Shown here: piece after piece, positions 1 to 6,415 of the stretch
Position numbering within the stretch: the stretch's first letter is position 1
Layout of the letters: each line of letters starts with the position of its first letter
Source: Betaproteobacteria bacterium
GTDB lineage: Bacteria > Pseudomonadota > Gammaproteobacteria > Burkholderiales > Burkholderiaceae_C
DNA length: 7,432 nt
Direction: 5' to 3'
Assembly: GCA_009927195.1 (NCBI GenBank)
Contig: RFNL01000282.1
Span: forward strand, 1 to 7,432
Position numbers and translations under genes: made by a program
The notes under the pieces: model-generated
The model's database searches: none
Seen by the model: only the letters and a program-made list of their open reading frames with translations
What the model was told of the DNA's origin: nothing

Positions 1-43
1 CGGTGCATACCCCGGCGCATTTTGATTTTTCACAGGAGAACCC

Positions 44-562
44 ATGTCCATTACTTTGTCCCAAACCTGTTTGCCCGTGTGCACCGCCATGCTGGGCCAC
101 CTGAGCCACTTGCTCGACAAGGCACGCGCCGATGCCCAGGCCCGTGGTTTCGATGGCAATGTGCACATCACCGAGCGCCTGGCCCCTGACATGCTGCCGT
201 TCAAAAACCAAATCTTCATCGCCTGCGATGTGGTGAAAAACGGCGTGGCCCGTGTGGCCGGCATGGAAGCGCCCAAGTACGACGACAGCGAATCCACCCT
301 GGAAGCGTTGCAAGCGCGCATCCAAAATACCCTGGCCTGGTTGGCCACCGTACCGGCCAGCGCCATCGACGGCCGCGAAGACCAGTCCTTCACCTTTCCG
401 GTGGGCAAGACGGGCAGCCACACCATGCGCGGTCAAGACTATGTGACCCTGTGGATCTTGCCCAATATGTATTTCCACATCACCACCGCCTACAACCTGT
501 TGCGCTTGAACGGCGTGCCCGTGGGCAAGCGCGATTACCTGATGGGGGCCACCCAGGGCTGA
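44..562 (+). CDS. DUF1993 domain-containing protein (DinB-like four-helix fold)
   Basis: This is a 172-residue cytoplasmic protein that fits the DUF1993 family over its whole length. Family marks are the LAPDMLPFKNQI block (residues 46-57) and the C-terminal block NMYFHITTAYNLLRLNG (141-157), followed by GVPVGKRDYL. There is no signal peptide or membrane segment. The family is predicted to form a helical bundle related to the DinB/YfiT damage-inducible proteins (unrelated to polymerase DinB), some of which bind metal through histidines; the biochemical role is unknown. Histidines at 19, 22 and 145 are visible, but whether they bind metal is inference. The start is supported by a strong AGGAG at 34-38, five bases before the ATG. 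The gene converges on the DMT transporter with a 52-bp gap and looks monocistronic, although its promoter lies mostly outside the window. Confidence 0.9.
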   Translation: MSITLSQTCLPVCTAMLGHLSHLLDKARADAQARGFDGNVHITERLAPDMLPFKNQIFIACDVVKNGVARVAGMEAPKYDDSESTLEALQARIQNTLAWLATVPASAIDGREDQSFTFPVGKTGSHTMRGQDYVTLWILPNMYFHITTAYNLLRLNGVPVGKRDYLMGATQG

Positions 563-614
563 GGAACCATGTTGCCAGGCGCTCTTGGTGAGGTGTTGGG
601 CGTGGTGGGGGGAT

Positions 615-1544
615 TCAGGCGGGTGGTTTTTTTTGCCGCGACGAAACCACGATCCCGCCGACGATCAGCACAAATGCGGCCAGGTGGTACCACTGGGGGG
701 GCTCGCCCAGCAACAGGCTGGAGAGCACGGCCGCAAACACAGGCGTGAGGTTGCTGAAAAATCCGGCGATGTTGGGGCCCACCCGTTGCACGCCCAAACC
801 CCAGCAGCGGTAGGCCAGGATGGCCGGTCCAATACCGATGTACAAAAGGGCGGCCACCACCGGCCAACTCCAGTGAATGTGTGCGTCGGTCAGGGTCCAT
901 TCAGCGGCACTGAACAAGCCCGACCAAACCAAACCCATCACCACCTGTGCCATCAAAAAGTTGGCCCAGTGGTTGCGTATTTCGGATGGATCGCGTTCGG
1001 GCAGCGAAATTTGCCAGCTGTACCAAGCCCAGGCTGCGGTGGCGATCAACACGAACACATCGCCCTCGACAAACTGTACCTGGGCCAGCAATCGCCAATC
1101 CCCGCGGCACATCACCAAGACCACGCCCACGATGGACATGGCCGCGCCAATGAGCTGATCGCGCCGCACCTGCTGGCCGTACAACAAGCTGCCCAGCGCC
1201 AACATGAACACCGGAGAGCTCGAGGCCACCAGCGTCACATTGATCGGGGTAGTGGTGCGCAAGGCCAGGTATTGAAAGGTGTTGTAGCACGCCACCCCCA
1301 GTAATCCCAAAAACAAATAGCGCCGCCAATGGACCCACAACAGGCTGTCGGGTCGCAACATGCGATGTGCCAAAGGCAGCAACAGCACCAGGGCTACCAG
1401 CCAGCGCAGCAGGTTGAGCGTCACCGGCGGCACCTGGTCGTTGATCATGCGACCAATCACCGAATTGGCCGACCACAGCAGCGGCGGCATGGTCAGCAAA
1501 AAAACGGTGCCCAGGCTCAGGCGGGAGGGGTGTGTGATGGTCAT
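615..1544 (-). CDS. EamA/DMT-superfamily transporter
   Basis: This 309-residue integral inner-membrane protein has about ten predicted helices arranged as two EamA repeats (roughly residues 13-145 and 162-301), the standard drug/metabolite transporter layout and length. Recognisable points are PPLLWSANSVIGR in helix 1, the LNLLRW segment at 43-48, and the motif TPVFAAVLSSLLLGE at 267-281, which is typical of the penultimate helix. The C-terminus is short and basic (RQKKPPA). Family members export amino acids, metabolites or drugs or take up small solutes, and the substrate cannot be told from sequence alone. The ATG at 1542-1544 (read on the minus strand) has only a weak purine-rich stretch upstream. 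Transcription is divergent from qor, with 135 bp between them. A run of eight A residues in the coding strand lies close to the stop codon. Confidence 0.9.
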   Translation of the reverse strand: MTITHPSRLSLGTVFLLTMPPLLWSANSVIGRMINDQVPPVTLNLLRWLVALVLLLPLAHRMLRPDSLLWVHWRRYLFLGLLGVACYNTFQYLALRTTTPINVTLVASSSPVFMLALGSLLYGQQVRRDQLIGAAMSIVGVVLVMCRGDWRLLAQVQFVEGDVFVLIATAAWAWYSWQISLPERDPSEIRNHWANFLMAQVVMGLVWSGLFSAAEWTLTDAHIHWSWPVVAALLYIGIGPAILAYRCWGLGVQRVGPNIAGFFSNLTPVFAAVLSSLLLGEPPQWYHLAAFVLIVGGIVVSSRQKKPPA

Positions 1545-1602
1545 GGGTGCGCCACTCTAACCCATTCGTCCCAGCCCACCCAGCCACAGCCCTGCGGCAA
1601 AA

Positions 1603-1638
1603 GGGATAATGTTAAATGGATCCTCCCCCAACCGGGGG
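1603..1638. promoter_or_regulatory. Divergent promoter region with GC hairpin in the qor leader
   Basis: The 135 bp between the divergent transporter and qor (1545-1679) is otherwise GC-rich but holds an AT-rich island at 1603-1620 containing GATAAT and TTAAAT, which could serve as a -10 element. I could not find a convincing -35 partner on either strand, so the promoter call is weak. Just downstream, CCCCC (1625-1629) and GGGGG (1634-1638) form a 5-bp stem with an AACC loop. No T-run follows it, so it is not an intrinsic terminator. If transcription starts in the island, the hairpin would lie at the 5' end of the qor message. Confidence 0.3.
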
Positions 1639-1679
1639 TCTGAATACAAGCACAACCATCACCACACTGGAGCCCACAC

Positions 1680-2663
1680 ATGTCCAAAGCCGTTCGCATC
1701 GATCAAAACGGTGGTCCCGAAGTTCTGAAAATTGTTGATGTCACCGTGGGCGATCCTGGCCCTGGTGAAATCCGCATTCGCCACAAAGCAGTGGGCTTGA
1801 ACTTCATCGATGTCTACCAGCGCACTGGCTTGTACCCCTTGCCCATGCCTTTGAACTTGGGCATGGAAGCCTCTGGCGTGGTGGAAGCCGTCGGCCCAGG
1901 CGTGACCCACCTCAAAGCAGGCGACCGTGCCGCCTATGCCAGCCAGCCCCCTGGCAGTTATTGCGAAGTGCGCGTCATGCCCGCCAAAGTGGTTTGCAAG
2001 TTGCCCGATGCGATCGACTTTGACACCGGTGCGGCCATGATGCTCAAGGGCATGACGGCTCAGTTTTTGCTCAAACGCACCTTGCCCCAAGGCGGTTTGC
2101 AAGCCGGGGACTTTGTGCTGTTCCATGCCGCCGCCGGTGGCGTGGGTTCGATCGCTTGCCAATGGGCCAAAGCCTTGGGATATCAGCTGATAGGCACCGC
2201 TGGCAGCGATGCCAAGTGTGAATTGGCCAAGGCCAACGGGGCGGCCCATGTCATTAACTACAGCAAAGAAGACTTTGCCGCCCGGGTCAAAGACATCACC
2301 GCTGGCAAAGGGGTCAAGGTGGTCTACGACTCGGTGGGCAAAGACACTTGGGACAAGTCGCTGGAATGCTTGTCTCCCTTTGGCCTGATGGCCAGCTTTG
2401 GCAATGCCTCTGGCCCGGTGCCACCTTTTGCGCCTGGCATTTTGGGCAACAAAGGCTCTTTGTATGTCACCCGTCAGACCCTTTTCACCCACATCGCCAC
2501 CCACGAAGGTGCCATGGCCATGTCCCAGGATTTGTTTGAGGCCGTCACCAGCGGCAAAGTCAAAATCCACATCGAACAGCGCTACCCCCTGGAGCAGGTG
2601 CAACAAGCGCATCGTGATTTGGAAGCGCGCAAAACCACAGGTTGCACCATCTTGACCCTGTGA
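1680..2663 (+). CDS. qor: NADPH:quinone oxidoreductase (zinc-independent MDR family)
   Basis: This 327-residue cytoplasmic enzyme has the same length as E. coli QorA and aligns with that type throughout. It would reduce quinones with NADPH, a detoxification or redox-balance role. The GroES-like catalytic domain occupies roughly residues 1-125 and carries NFIDVYQRTGLYP (41-53) and GMEASGVVEAVGPGV (61-75). The Rossmann domain follows, with the nucleotide-binding AAAGGVGS at 151-158 and the downstream run AKANGAAHVINY (183-194). The zinc-ligand pattern of alcohol dehydrogenases is absent, as expected for the QOR branch. The start is supported by GGAG at 1669-1672, seven bases upstream of the ATG. 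The next gene begins 19 bp after the stop, so the two are probably co-transcribed. Exact substrate preference (benzoquinones versus other enones) is not decidable here. Confidence 0.92.
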   Translation: MSKAVRIDQNGGPEVLKIVDVTVGDPGPGEIRIRHKAVGLNFIDVYQRTGLYPLPMPLNLGMEASGVVEAVGPGVTHLKAGDRAAYASQPPGSYCEVRVMPAKVVCKLPDAIDFDTGAAMMLKGMTAQFLLKRTLPQGGLQAGDFVLFHAAAGGVGSIACQWAKALGYQLIGTAGSDAKCELAKANGAAHVINYSKEDFAARVKDITAGKGVKVVYDSVGKDTWDKSLECLSPFGLMASFGNASGPVPPFAPGILGNKGSLYVTRQTLFTHIATHEGAMAMSQDLFEAVTSGKVKIHIEQRYPLEQVQQAHRDLEARKTTGCTILTL

Positions 2664-2682
2664 GGCGGAACGAACCAAAGCC

Positions 2683-3585
2683 ATGACATTCCAACCCATT
2701 TGGGCGGCCTCATGTTGGGCCGTTACCGTGTCTATCGCCGCGTTTTTGTCACCAGCCTGGGCGCAAACGGCTGATACCGTTTTGCTGGTCCAGGCCAGCG
2801 CGGCGGCGCCCGTGCCCCTGCCACCCGCAGCGGCCAGCCCTTTGCAAGCGGCGGCATCGGTTGCGCGCAAATGGTCGGTCTATTGGGGTTGGAACCGATC
2901 CACCTACTCCAACAGCGACATCCATTTTTGGGGGCCAGACCACAACTTCACGCTCAGCAACGTGAAAGCCAATGACCTGCAAGCCGATGTCACCACCGAC
3001 AACATTTTTGGCACCTTTTTGAACCCGGCCAACATGACCTTGCCGCAAACCAATTTGCGTGTGGCCTATCAGGTATCGCCCGATACAGCGTGGGCGATCA
3101 ACCTGGACCACATGAAATACGTGGTGACACCCGATCAAACGGTGGCCTTTGCAGGCAGCATCAACAACGACCCCCAGTCGGGTTCGACCCGCACCTTGTC
3201 CACCAATTACCTGAACTTTGAGCACACCGACGGGCTCAATGTGGTCACACTGGAGTATGAGAAACAATTCCCAGTGACCCAGTGGAAGGCGCCATTTGCA
3301 TCGCGTTGGGTGGCTTTGGTGGGGGCAGGCATCGTCTACCCCAAGACCAATGTCACTTTGAACATGCTGGGCCGCTCGCGCAACGACCAGTTCCACTTGG
3401 CCGGCTATAGCGCCGGGGGGGGTGTGGGCTGGGAAGCCGACTTTTTGGACAGCTGGTTCTTTCGCAGCCTGTTCAAAATGGGTTATGTGACCTTGCCCGA
3501 TGTGCTGACCAGCTCACAAGGCGACAAGGCCTCGCACAACTTCACTTACAACGAGTTGTTGATTGCGGTGGGCAAGCGGTTTTAG
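2683..3585 (+). CDS. Secreted, probable outer-membrane beta-barrel protein of unknown function
   Basis: This 300-residue protein has a Sec signal peptide ending AWA at residues 25-27. Unusually, its n-region (MTFQPIWAASCW) contains no lysine or arginine. Residues 31-62 are an Ala/Pro-rich low-complexity linker. From residue 63 the sequence alternates aromatic, polar and glycine residues in beta-strand fashion, and it ends in Phe300 (IAVGKRF), the usual final-strand signal for outer-membrane insertion. Blocks such as NRSTYSNSDIHFWGPDHNFTL (split here as NRSTYSNSDI, 71-80, and HFWGPDHNFT, 81-90), PQTNLRVAY (121-129) and LDHMKYV (141-147) resemble, from memory, a family of uncharacterised barrel-like proteins seen in Bacteroidota and some Proteobacteria; no function is known to me. 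The gene sits 19 bp behind qor with only a weak ribosome-binding site, which suggests read-through or translational dependence. It could also be a periplasmic beta-rich protein. Confidence 0.75.
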   Translation: MTFQPIWAASCWAVTVSIAAFLSPAWAQTADTVLLVQASAAAPVPLPPAAASPLQAAASVARKWSVYWGWNRSTYSNSDIHFWGPDHNFTLSNVKANDLQADVTTDNIFGTFLNPANMTLPQTNLRVAYQVSPDTAWAINLDHMKYVVTPDQTVAFAGSINNDPQSGSTRTLSTNYLNFEHTDGLNVVTLEYEKQFPVTQWKAPFASRWVALVGAGIVYPKTNVTLNMLGRSRNDQFHLAGYSAGGGVGWEADFLDSWFFRSLFKMGYVTLPDVLTSSQGDKASHNFTYNELLIAVGKRF

Positions 3586-3622
3586 AAACCCAGTCACATC
3601 ATTGGTGACCCGTTTGGAACGG
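3586..3622. terminator. Inverted repeats between convergent genes (possible weak terminator)
   Basis: The 56 bp between the convergent barrel-protein gene and the GntR gene contains two small dyads. GTCAC (3593-3597) pairs with GTGAC (3605-3609), and AAAC (3586-3589) with GTTT (3612-3615) can extend it across an internal loop. The alternative is CCGTT (3610-3614) pairing with AACGG (3618-3622) over a TGG loop. The two folds overlap and would compete. No T-run follows on either strand, so if this ends transcription it does so weakly or with Rho. Confidence 0.3.
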
Positions 3623-3641
3623 TTGACTTGCCGCACTGAGC

Positions 3642-4286
3642 TCACACCACGATGCGCTTGACCGTGTTCGCAAAGTGAATGCCCATTGCTTTTTTGATTT
3701 TTTTGACATCTCTTTGTTCCAAGGCAGCGGCAATTTCTTCATGCTCATTCAGAGCGTTGAGCCAATTGGCAGGCGTGTGATTTCCACTGAAACGCAAGCT
3801 GCGCATGCGCTTGCTCAGTGCGTTGTGCAACAAACTCAGGCATTCGTTGTCGGCCATGGCCACGATGGCATCGTGAATTTGTTGGTTGATTTCAAAGTAT
3901 TCAAAGCGCTTGCCCTTGGCATGGAAATTTTTCAATTTATTCTGTAGCACAAGCACTTGATCGATTTTTTTTTGCTCCGCTTGGCATGCTTTCTCTGCGG
4001 CAAAGATCTCCAGCAAAGCCATCACGTCCATCATGTCGGCCGCATCTTTGGGGCTGAATGCCTTGACCACAGCCCCCCTCAAGGGCAACAACTCCACCAA
4101 CCCTTCAGAGGCCAATACTTTGAGGGCCTCTCTGATGGGGGTGCGCGATACCCCCAAATCACGACCGATCTCCAATTCAGGCACCCGCTGTCCTGGTTTC
4201 AAATGCGATGCAACGATCATTTGACGAATGCGGTCGGTCACCTCTGAGTGCAAGGATTTTCGGTGGATAGGGGAGGTGGTGGCCAT
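3642..4286 (-). CDS. GntR-family transcriptional regulator, FCD (FadR-like) subfamily
   Basis: This is a 214-residue DNA-binding regulator. The N-terminal winged helix-turn-helix spans about residues 9-75, with the classic signature PELEIGRDLGVSRTPIREAL (36-55) and EGLVELLPLRGAVV after it. The helical FCD ligand-binding domain follows (about 82-205). Its likely metal-site residues are His138, His182 and His204; the aspartate often found four residues before the first histidine is Asn134 here, a variation seen in the family. I chose the start at 4286 because the protein then begins just ahead of the HTH domain. The open frame continues to 4718, but that stretch overlaps the divergent pdxA-like gene and has no family resemblance. 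The gene is read away from pdxA across a 93-bp gap, so it is the obvious regulator of the pdxA-receptor pair. A hand count gives about 50% GC, lower than its neighbours. The coding strand has A9, A7 and A6 runs. Confidence 0.9.
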   Translation of the reverse strand: MATTSPIHRKSLHSEVTDRIRQMIVASHLKPGQRVPELEIGRDLGVSRTPIREALKVLASEGLVELLPLRGAVVKAFSPKDAADMMDVMALLEIFAAEKACQAEQKKIDQVLVLQNKLKNFHAKGKRFEYFEINQQIHDAIVAMADNECLSLLHNALSKRMRSLRFSGNHTPANWLNALNEHEEIAAALEQRDVKKIKKAMGIHFANTVKRIVV

Positions 4287-4337
4287 GCAAAACCAAGGGT
4301 AAAAACGGATGGAGGGGATTTTAATGATGGGTCTAAA

Positions 4338-4363
4338 CTGTGATTCGTAATTACAGATTACAG
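4338..4363. promoter_or_regulatory. Candidate GntR operator in the divergent promoter region
   Basis: The 93-bp AT-rich region between the GntR gene and the pdxA-like gene carries an imperfect 19-bp palindrome, CTGTGATTCGTAATTACAG (4338-4356), in which seven of the nine arm positions pair. Inside it is the perfect 8-bp dyad GTAATTAC (4347-4354). Its right arm overlaps a tandem heptamer, ATTACAG twice (4350-4363). A dyad placed centrally between divergent genes is the normal arrangement for autoregulating FCD regulators. That this particular regulator binds it is inference. I could not assign firm -35/-10 elements. Confidence 0.5.
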
Positions 4364-4379
4364 AACAATGAAAGTTTGA

Positions 4380-5327
4380 ATGTCCATTCCCCACATCGCA
4401 ATTTTCACAGGTGATCCCGCTGGCATCGGCCCGGAGTTGGTCGCCAAACTGTTGGCCGACGAACAGAGGTGTTCGCGTGCAAACATCCTGTTGATAGGGC
4501 AAAAGTCGGCTTTCCCAACCCCGATGGAAGTGAAGTGGCATGACTGGGCTGGTCTGCATGCGGGTGCATTTGAGCCTGCCAAGGCGCAAGCCCACAATGG
4601 TCAGTTCATGCTCGAGGGTTTGGCGCAGGGTGTGCAGTTGGCCGCCTCGGGCCAGGTGGATGCCTTGTGTTTTGCTCCCCTGAACAAAGGGGCATTGCGC
4701 GCAGGGGGGATGCACCAAGAGGACGAGTTGCGCTGGTTTGCCGAAAAATTAAACCACAGCGGTGTTTGCGGTGAACTCAATGTGCTCGACAAGCTTTGGA
4801 CCGCTAGGGTGACATCGCACGTGCCCTTGAGCCAGGTCAGCGCGTTGATCACGCCGGATAATGTGGCGCAAGCCATCGAAATGCTGCATCAGGCCTTGCA
4901 AGCCAGCGGCTTGAACAGTCCGCGCATCGCGGTTTGCGGGCTCAATCCGCACAATGGGGACAACGGCAATTATGGTGACGAGGAGGCGCGCTTGATTGAA
5001 CCCGGCGTTCTCAGGGCCGCTCAAAGAGGAATCTTGGCTGATGGACCTTTTCCTGCCGATACCGCTTTCGTTCGCGCCCTCCGACAGGCCGATGGCTATG
5101 ACGGCGTTGTCACCATGTATCACGATCAAGGGCAAATTGCCATGAAGCTCCTGGGTTTTGAACGCGGCGTGACCGTGCATGGCGGTCTGCCCATCCATAT
5201 CACCACACCCGCGCATGGCACGGCGTATGACATTGCTGGCAAAGGAGTGGCCCATCCAGGCGCCATGTTCAATGCGTTTGATCTCGCCTGTCGCTTGGGC
5301 CAGAATCGAATTCACAGTAAAAATTGA
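4380..5327 (+). CDS. pdxA: PdxA-family NAD-dependent dehydrogenase (PdxA2-like paralogue)
   Basis: This 315-residue cytoplasmic enzyme belongs to the PdxA family, which oxidises phosphorylated hydroxy-acids with NAD(P) and a divalent metal. Visible family marks are GDPAGIGPE (11-19), APLNKGAL (99-106), SHVPL (146-150), GLNPHNGDNG (187-196), MYHDQGQ (246-252) and HGTAYDIAGKG (279-289). The three metal histidines are His112, His191 and His248. The first lies in AGGMHQEDEL rather than the usual longer loop ending GHTE, which sets this protein apart from vitamin-B6 PdxA. Placement beside an FCD regulator and a solute receptor points to a catabolic role, perhaps as a D-threonate/D-erythronate 4-phosphate dehydrogenase (PdxA2). 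Another possibility is a dihydrodiol dehydrogenase like TphB, also of this family. No kinase or dioxygenase partner is in view. The start lacks a strong Shine-Dalgarno (only GAAAG shortly upstream). The symbol denotes the family, not a proven B6 function. Confidence 0.85.
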   Translation: MSIPHIAIFTGDPAGIGPELVAKLLADEQRCSRANILLIGQKSAFPTPMEVKWHDWAGLHAGAFEPAKAQAHNGQFMLEGLAQGVQLAASGQVDALCFAPLNKGALRAGGMHQEDELRWFAEKLNHSGVCGELNVLDKLWTARVTSHVPLSQVSALITPDNVAQAIEMLHQALQASGLNSPRIAVCGLNPHNGDNGNYGDEEARLIEPGVLRAAQRGILADGPFPADTAFVRALRQADGYDGVVTMYHDQGQIAMKLLGFERGVTVHGGLPIHITTPAHGTAYDIAGKGVAHPGAMFNAFDLACRLGQNRIHSKN

Positions 5328-5351
5328 TGACATCAGCACCCCCCCGAACCT

Positions 5352-5355
5352 GGAG
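5352..5355 (+). promoter_or_regulatory. Ribosome-binding site fixing the receptor start
   Basis: GGAG lies six bases before the ATG at 5362. It settles the start of the Bug receptor: the open frame runs back to an ATG at 5179, but that segment lies inside the pdxA-like gene, whereas from 5362 the protein begins directly with a signal peptide. Confidence 0.7.
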
Positions 5356-5361
5356 CCCTTG

Positions 5362-6348
5362 ATGACGCGCCACATACTTTCCCGAACTGCTTTTTTCACC
5401 AGTTTATGGATCAGCCTCATGCTTTGGCTCATTCCAGTCCAGGCTCAAACTGCTTACCCCGTCAAAACCGTGAGAATCATGGTTGGCGCTGGCCCTGGTG
5501 GGGGCACCGACATCATCGCCCGCATGTTGGCCGAAAAGTTTGCTGAAAGCCTCAAGGGAACTTGGGTGGTGGAAAACAAGCCCGGCGCATCCAACACCAT
5601 TGCCGCGGATTTCACGGCCAAGGCCGCGGCAGATGGCCACACCTTGCTGGTGGCCACGAATACGGGTCAAGCCATCGCCCCGCATTTGATGAAACTCAGC
5701 TTTGACCCCATCAAGGATTTGATCCCGATTGGGCTCATCGTGACCGTGCCCAATGTGCTGGTGGTGGGTGCACAGGTACCCGTCAACAATGTGGCCGATT
5801 TGGTCAAGGCCATGAAAGCCAAGCCGGGCGATTTCAAGTACGGTTCTTCGGGTGTCGGTAGCACCCAACACATTGCGGGGGAGGCTTTTGATTTGGCCGC
5901 CGGAACCAAGAGCGAACACATCAGCTACAAGGGCAGCAGCCAAGCCCACCTGGACATCATTGGCGGAAGCATACAAATGATGTTTGACACCACATCCTCC
6001 GCCATGGCTCAAATCAAATCGGGCAAGTTCAAGCCGTTGGCAGTGACCACGTCCATGCGCTCGCCGCAACTGCCCGATGTGCCGACCCTGACCGAGGCTG
6101 GCGTCAGGGGCGCAGACATGAGCACCTGGTATGGGCTGTTTGTCACCGCTGGTACACCTGCGGAGGTGGTGGGCAAATTACAGCAAGAATTGGCGCGCAT
6201 ATTGAAATTGCCTGAAGTCGACGCTCGGCTCAAGGGCTTGGGCGGTGAGCCCGGTGCCATCACACCCATGCAGTTTGGCGAATTGAATCGCTCAGAGTAT
6301 GAGCGGTTTGGCAAGCTGATACGAGATACCGGGATCAAATTGCAATAA
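5362..6348 (+). CDS. Bug-family (TctC-type) periplasmic solute-binding protein
   Basis: This 328-residue exported receptor is of the tripartite tricarboxylate transporter type (Bug/TctC). A Sec signal peptide with Arg/His near the N-terminus and a hydrophobic core (about residues 10-25) ends at VQA, with cleavage likely after residue 28. The mature part starts YPVKTVRIMVGAGPGGGTD (32-50), the ligand-site opening typical of Bug proteins, and continues with VENKPGASNTIAADF (70-84), DGHTLL (91-96), GSSGVGSTQHIAGEAF (161-176) and YKGSSQAHLDIIGG (189-202). Such receptors bind carboxylates or related small acids. No TctA/TctB membrane genes are adjacent, which is common because Burkholderiales carry many orphan Bug receptors. 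It starts 34 bp after the pdxA-like gene in the same direction, so an operon is likely. The convergent dinB gene ends 67 bp downstream, closing the operon. No clear intrinsic terminator is visible there, only short dyads such as GGGC/GCCC around 6368-6378. Confidence 0.93.
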   Translation: MTRHILSRTAFFTSLWISLMLWLIPVQAQTAYPVKTVRIMVGAGPGGGTDIIARMLAEKFAESLKGTWVVENKPGASNTIAADFTAKAAADGHTLLVATNTGQAIAPHLMKLSFDPIKDLIPIGLIVTVPNVLVVGAQVPVNNVADLVKAMKAKPGDFKYGSSGVGSTQHIAGEAFDLAAGTKSEHISYKGSSQAHLDIIGGSIQMMFDTTSSAMAQIKSGKFKPLAVTTSMRSPQLPDVPTLTEAGVRGADMSTWYGLFVTAGTPAEVVGKLQQELARILKLPEVDARLKGLGGEPGAITPMQFGELNRSEYERFGKLIRDTGIKLQ

Positions 6349-6415
6349 GCGTTTCATCCAGGCTGCAGGGCATTGCCCACCCTTATTGCGGATTGCAACT
6401 GGCTTTGCGTCACGG

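Noticed and set aside
549..634. CCACCC (549-554) with GGGTGG followed by T8 (621-634) as an intrinsic terminator for the DUF1993 gene
   Set aside because: The arms are 66 bases apart and the left arm lies inside the coding region; there is no compact stem directly before the T-run.
585..1304. A 239-codon plus-strand frame opposite the transporter
   Set aside because: Rich in His, Gln, Gly and Arg without domain pattern, it is the antisense shadow of a hydrophobic membrane-protein gene.
1659..2870. A 403-codon open frame on the minus strand covering qor
   Set aside because: It lies antisense to the well-recognised quinone reductase, has no family features, and is what GC-skewed third positions of the real gene produce on the other strand.
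4287..4718. An N-terminal extension of the GntR gene by 144 codons
   Set aside because: It would overlap the 5' part of the divergent pdxA-like gene and the operator region, and it carries no GntR sequence; the normal family start is at 4286.
5179..5361. A longer start for the Bug receptor
   Set aside because: The added 61 residues come from another frame of the pdxA-like gene and would bury the signal peptide; the ATG at 5362 has a good ribosome-binding site.
6368..6398. Short dyads GGGC/GCCC and TTGC/GCAA as a terminator after the receptor gene
   Set aside because: Stems are only four pairs and no T-run follows.
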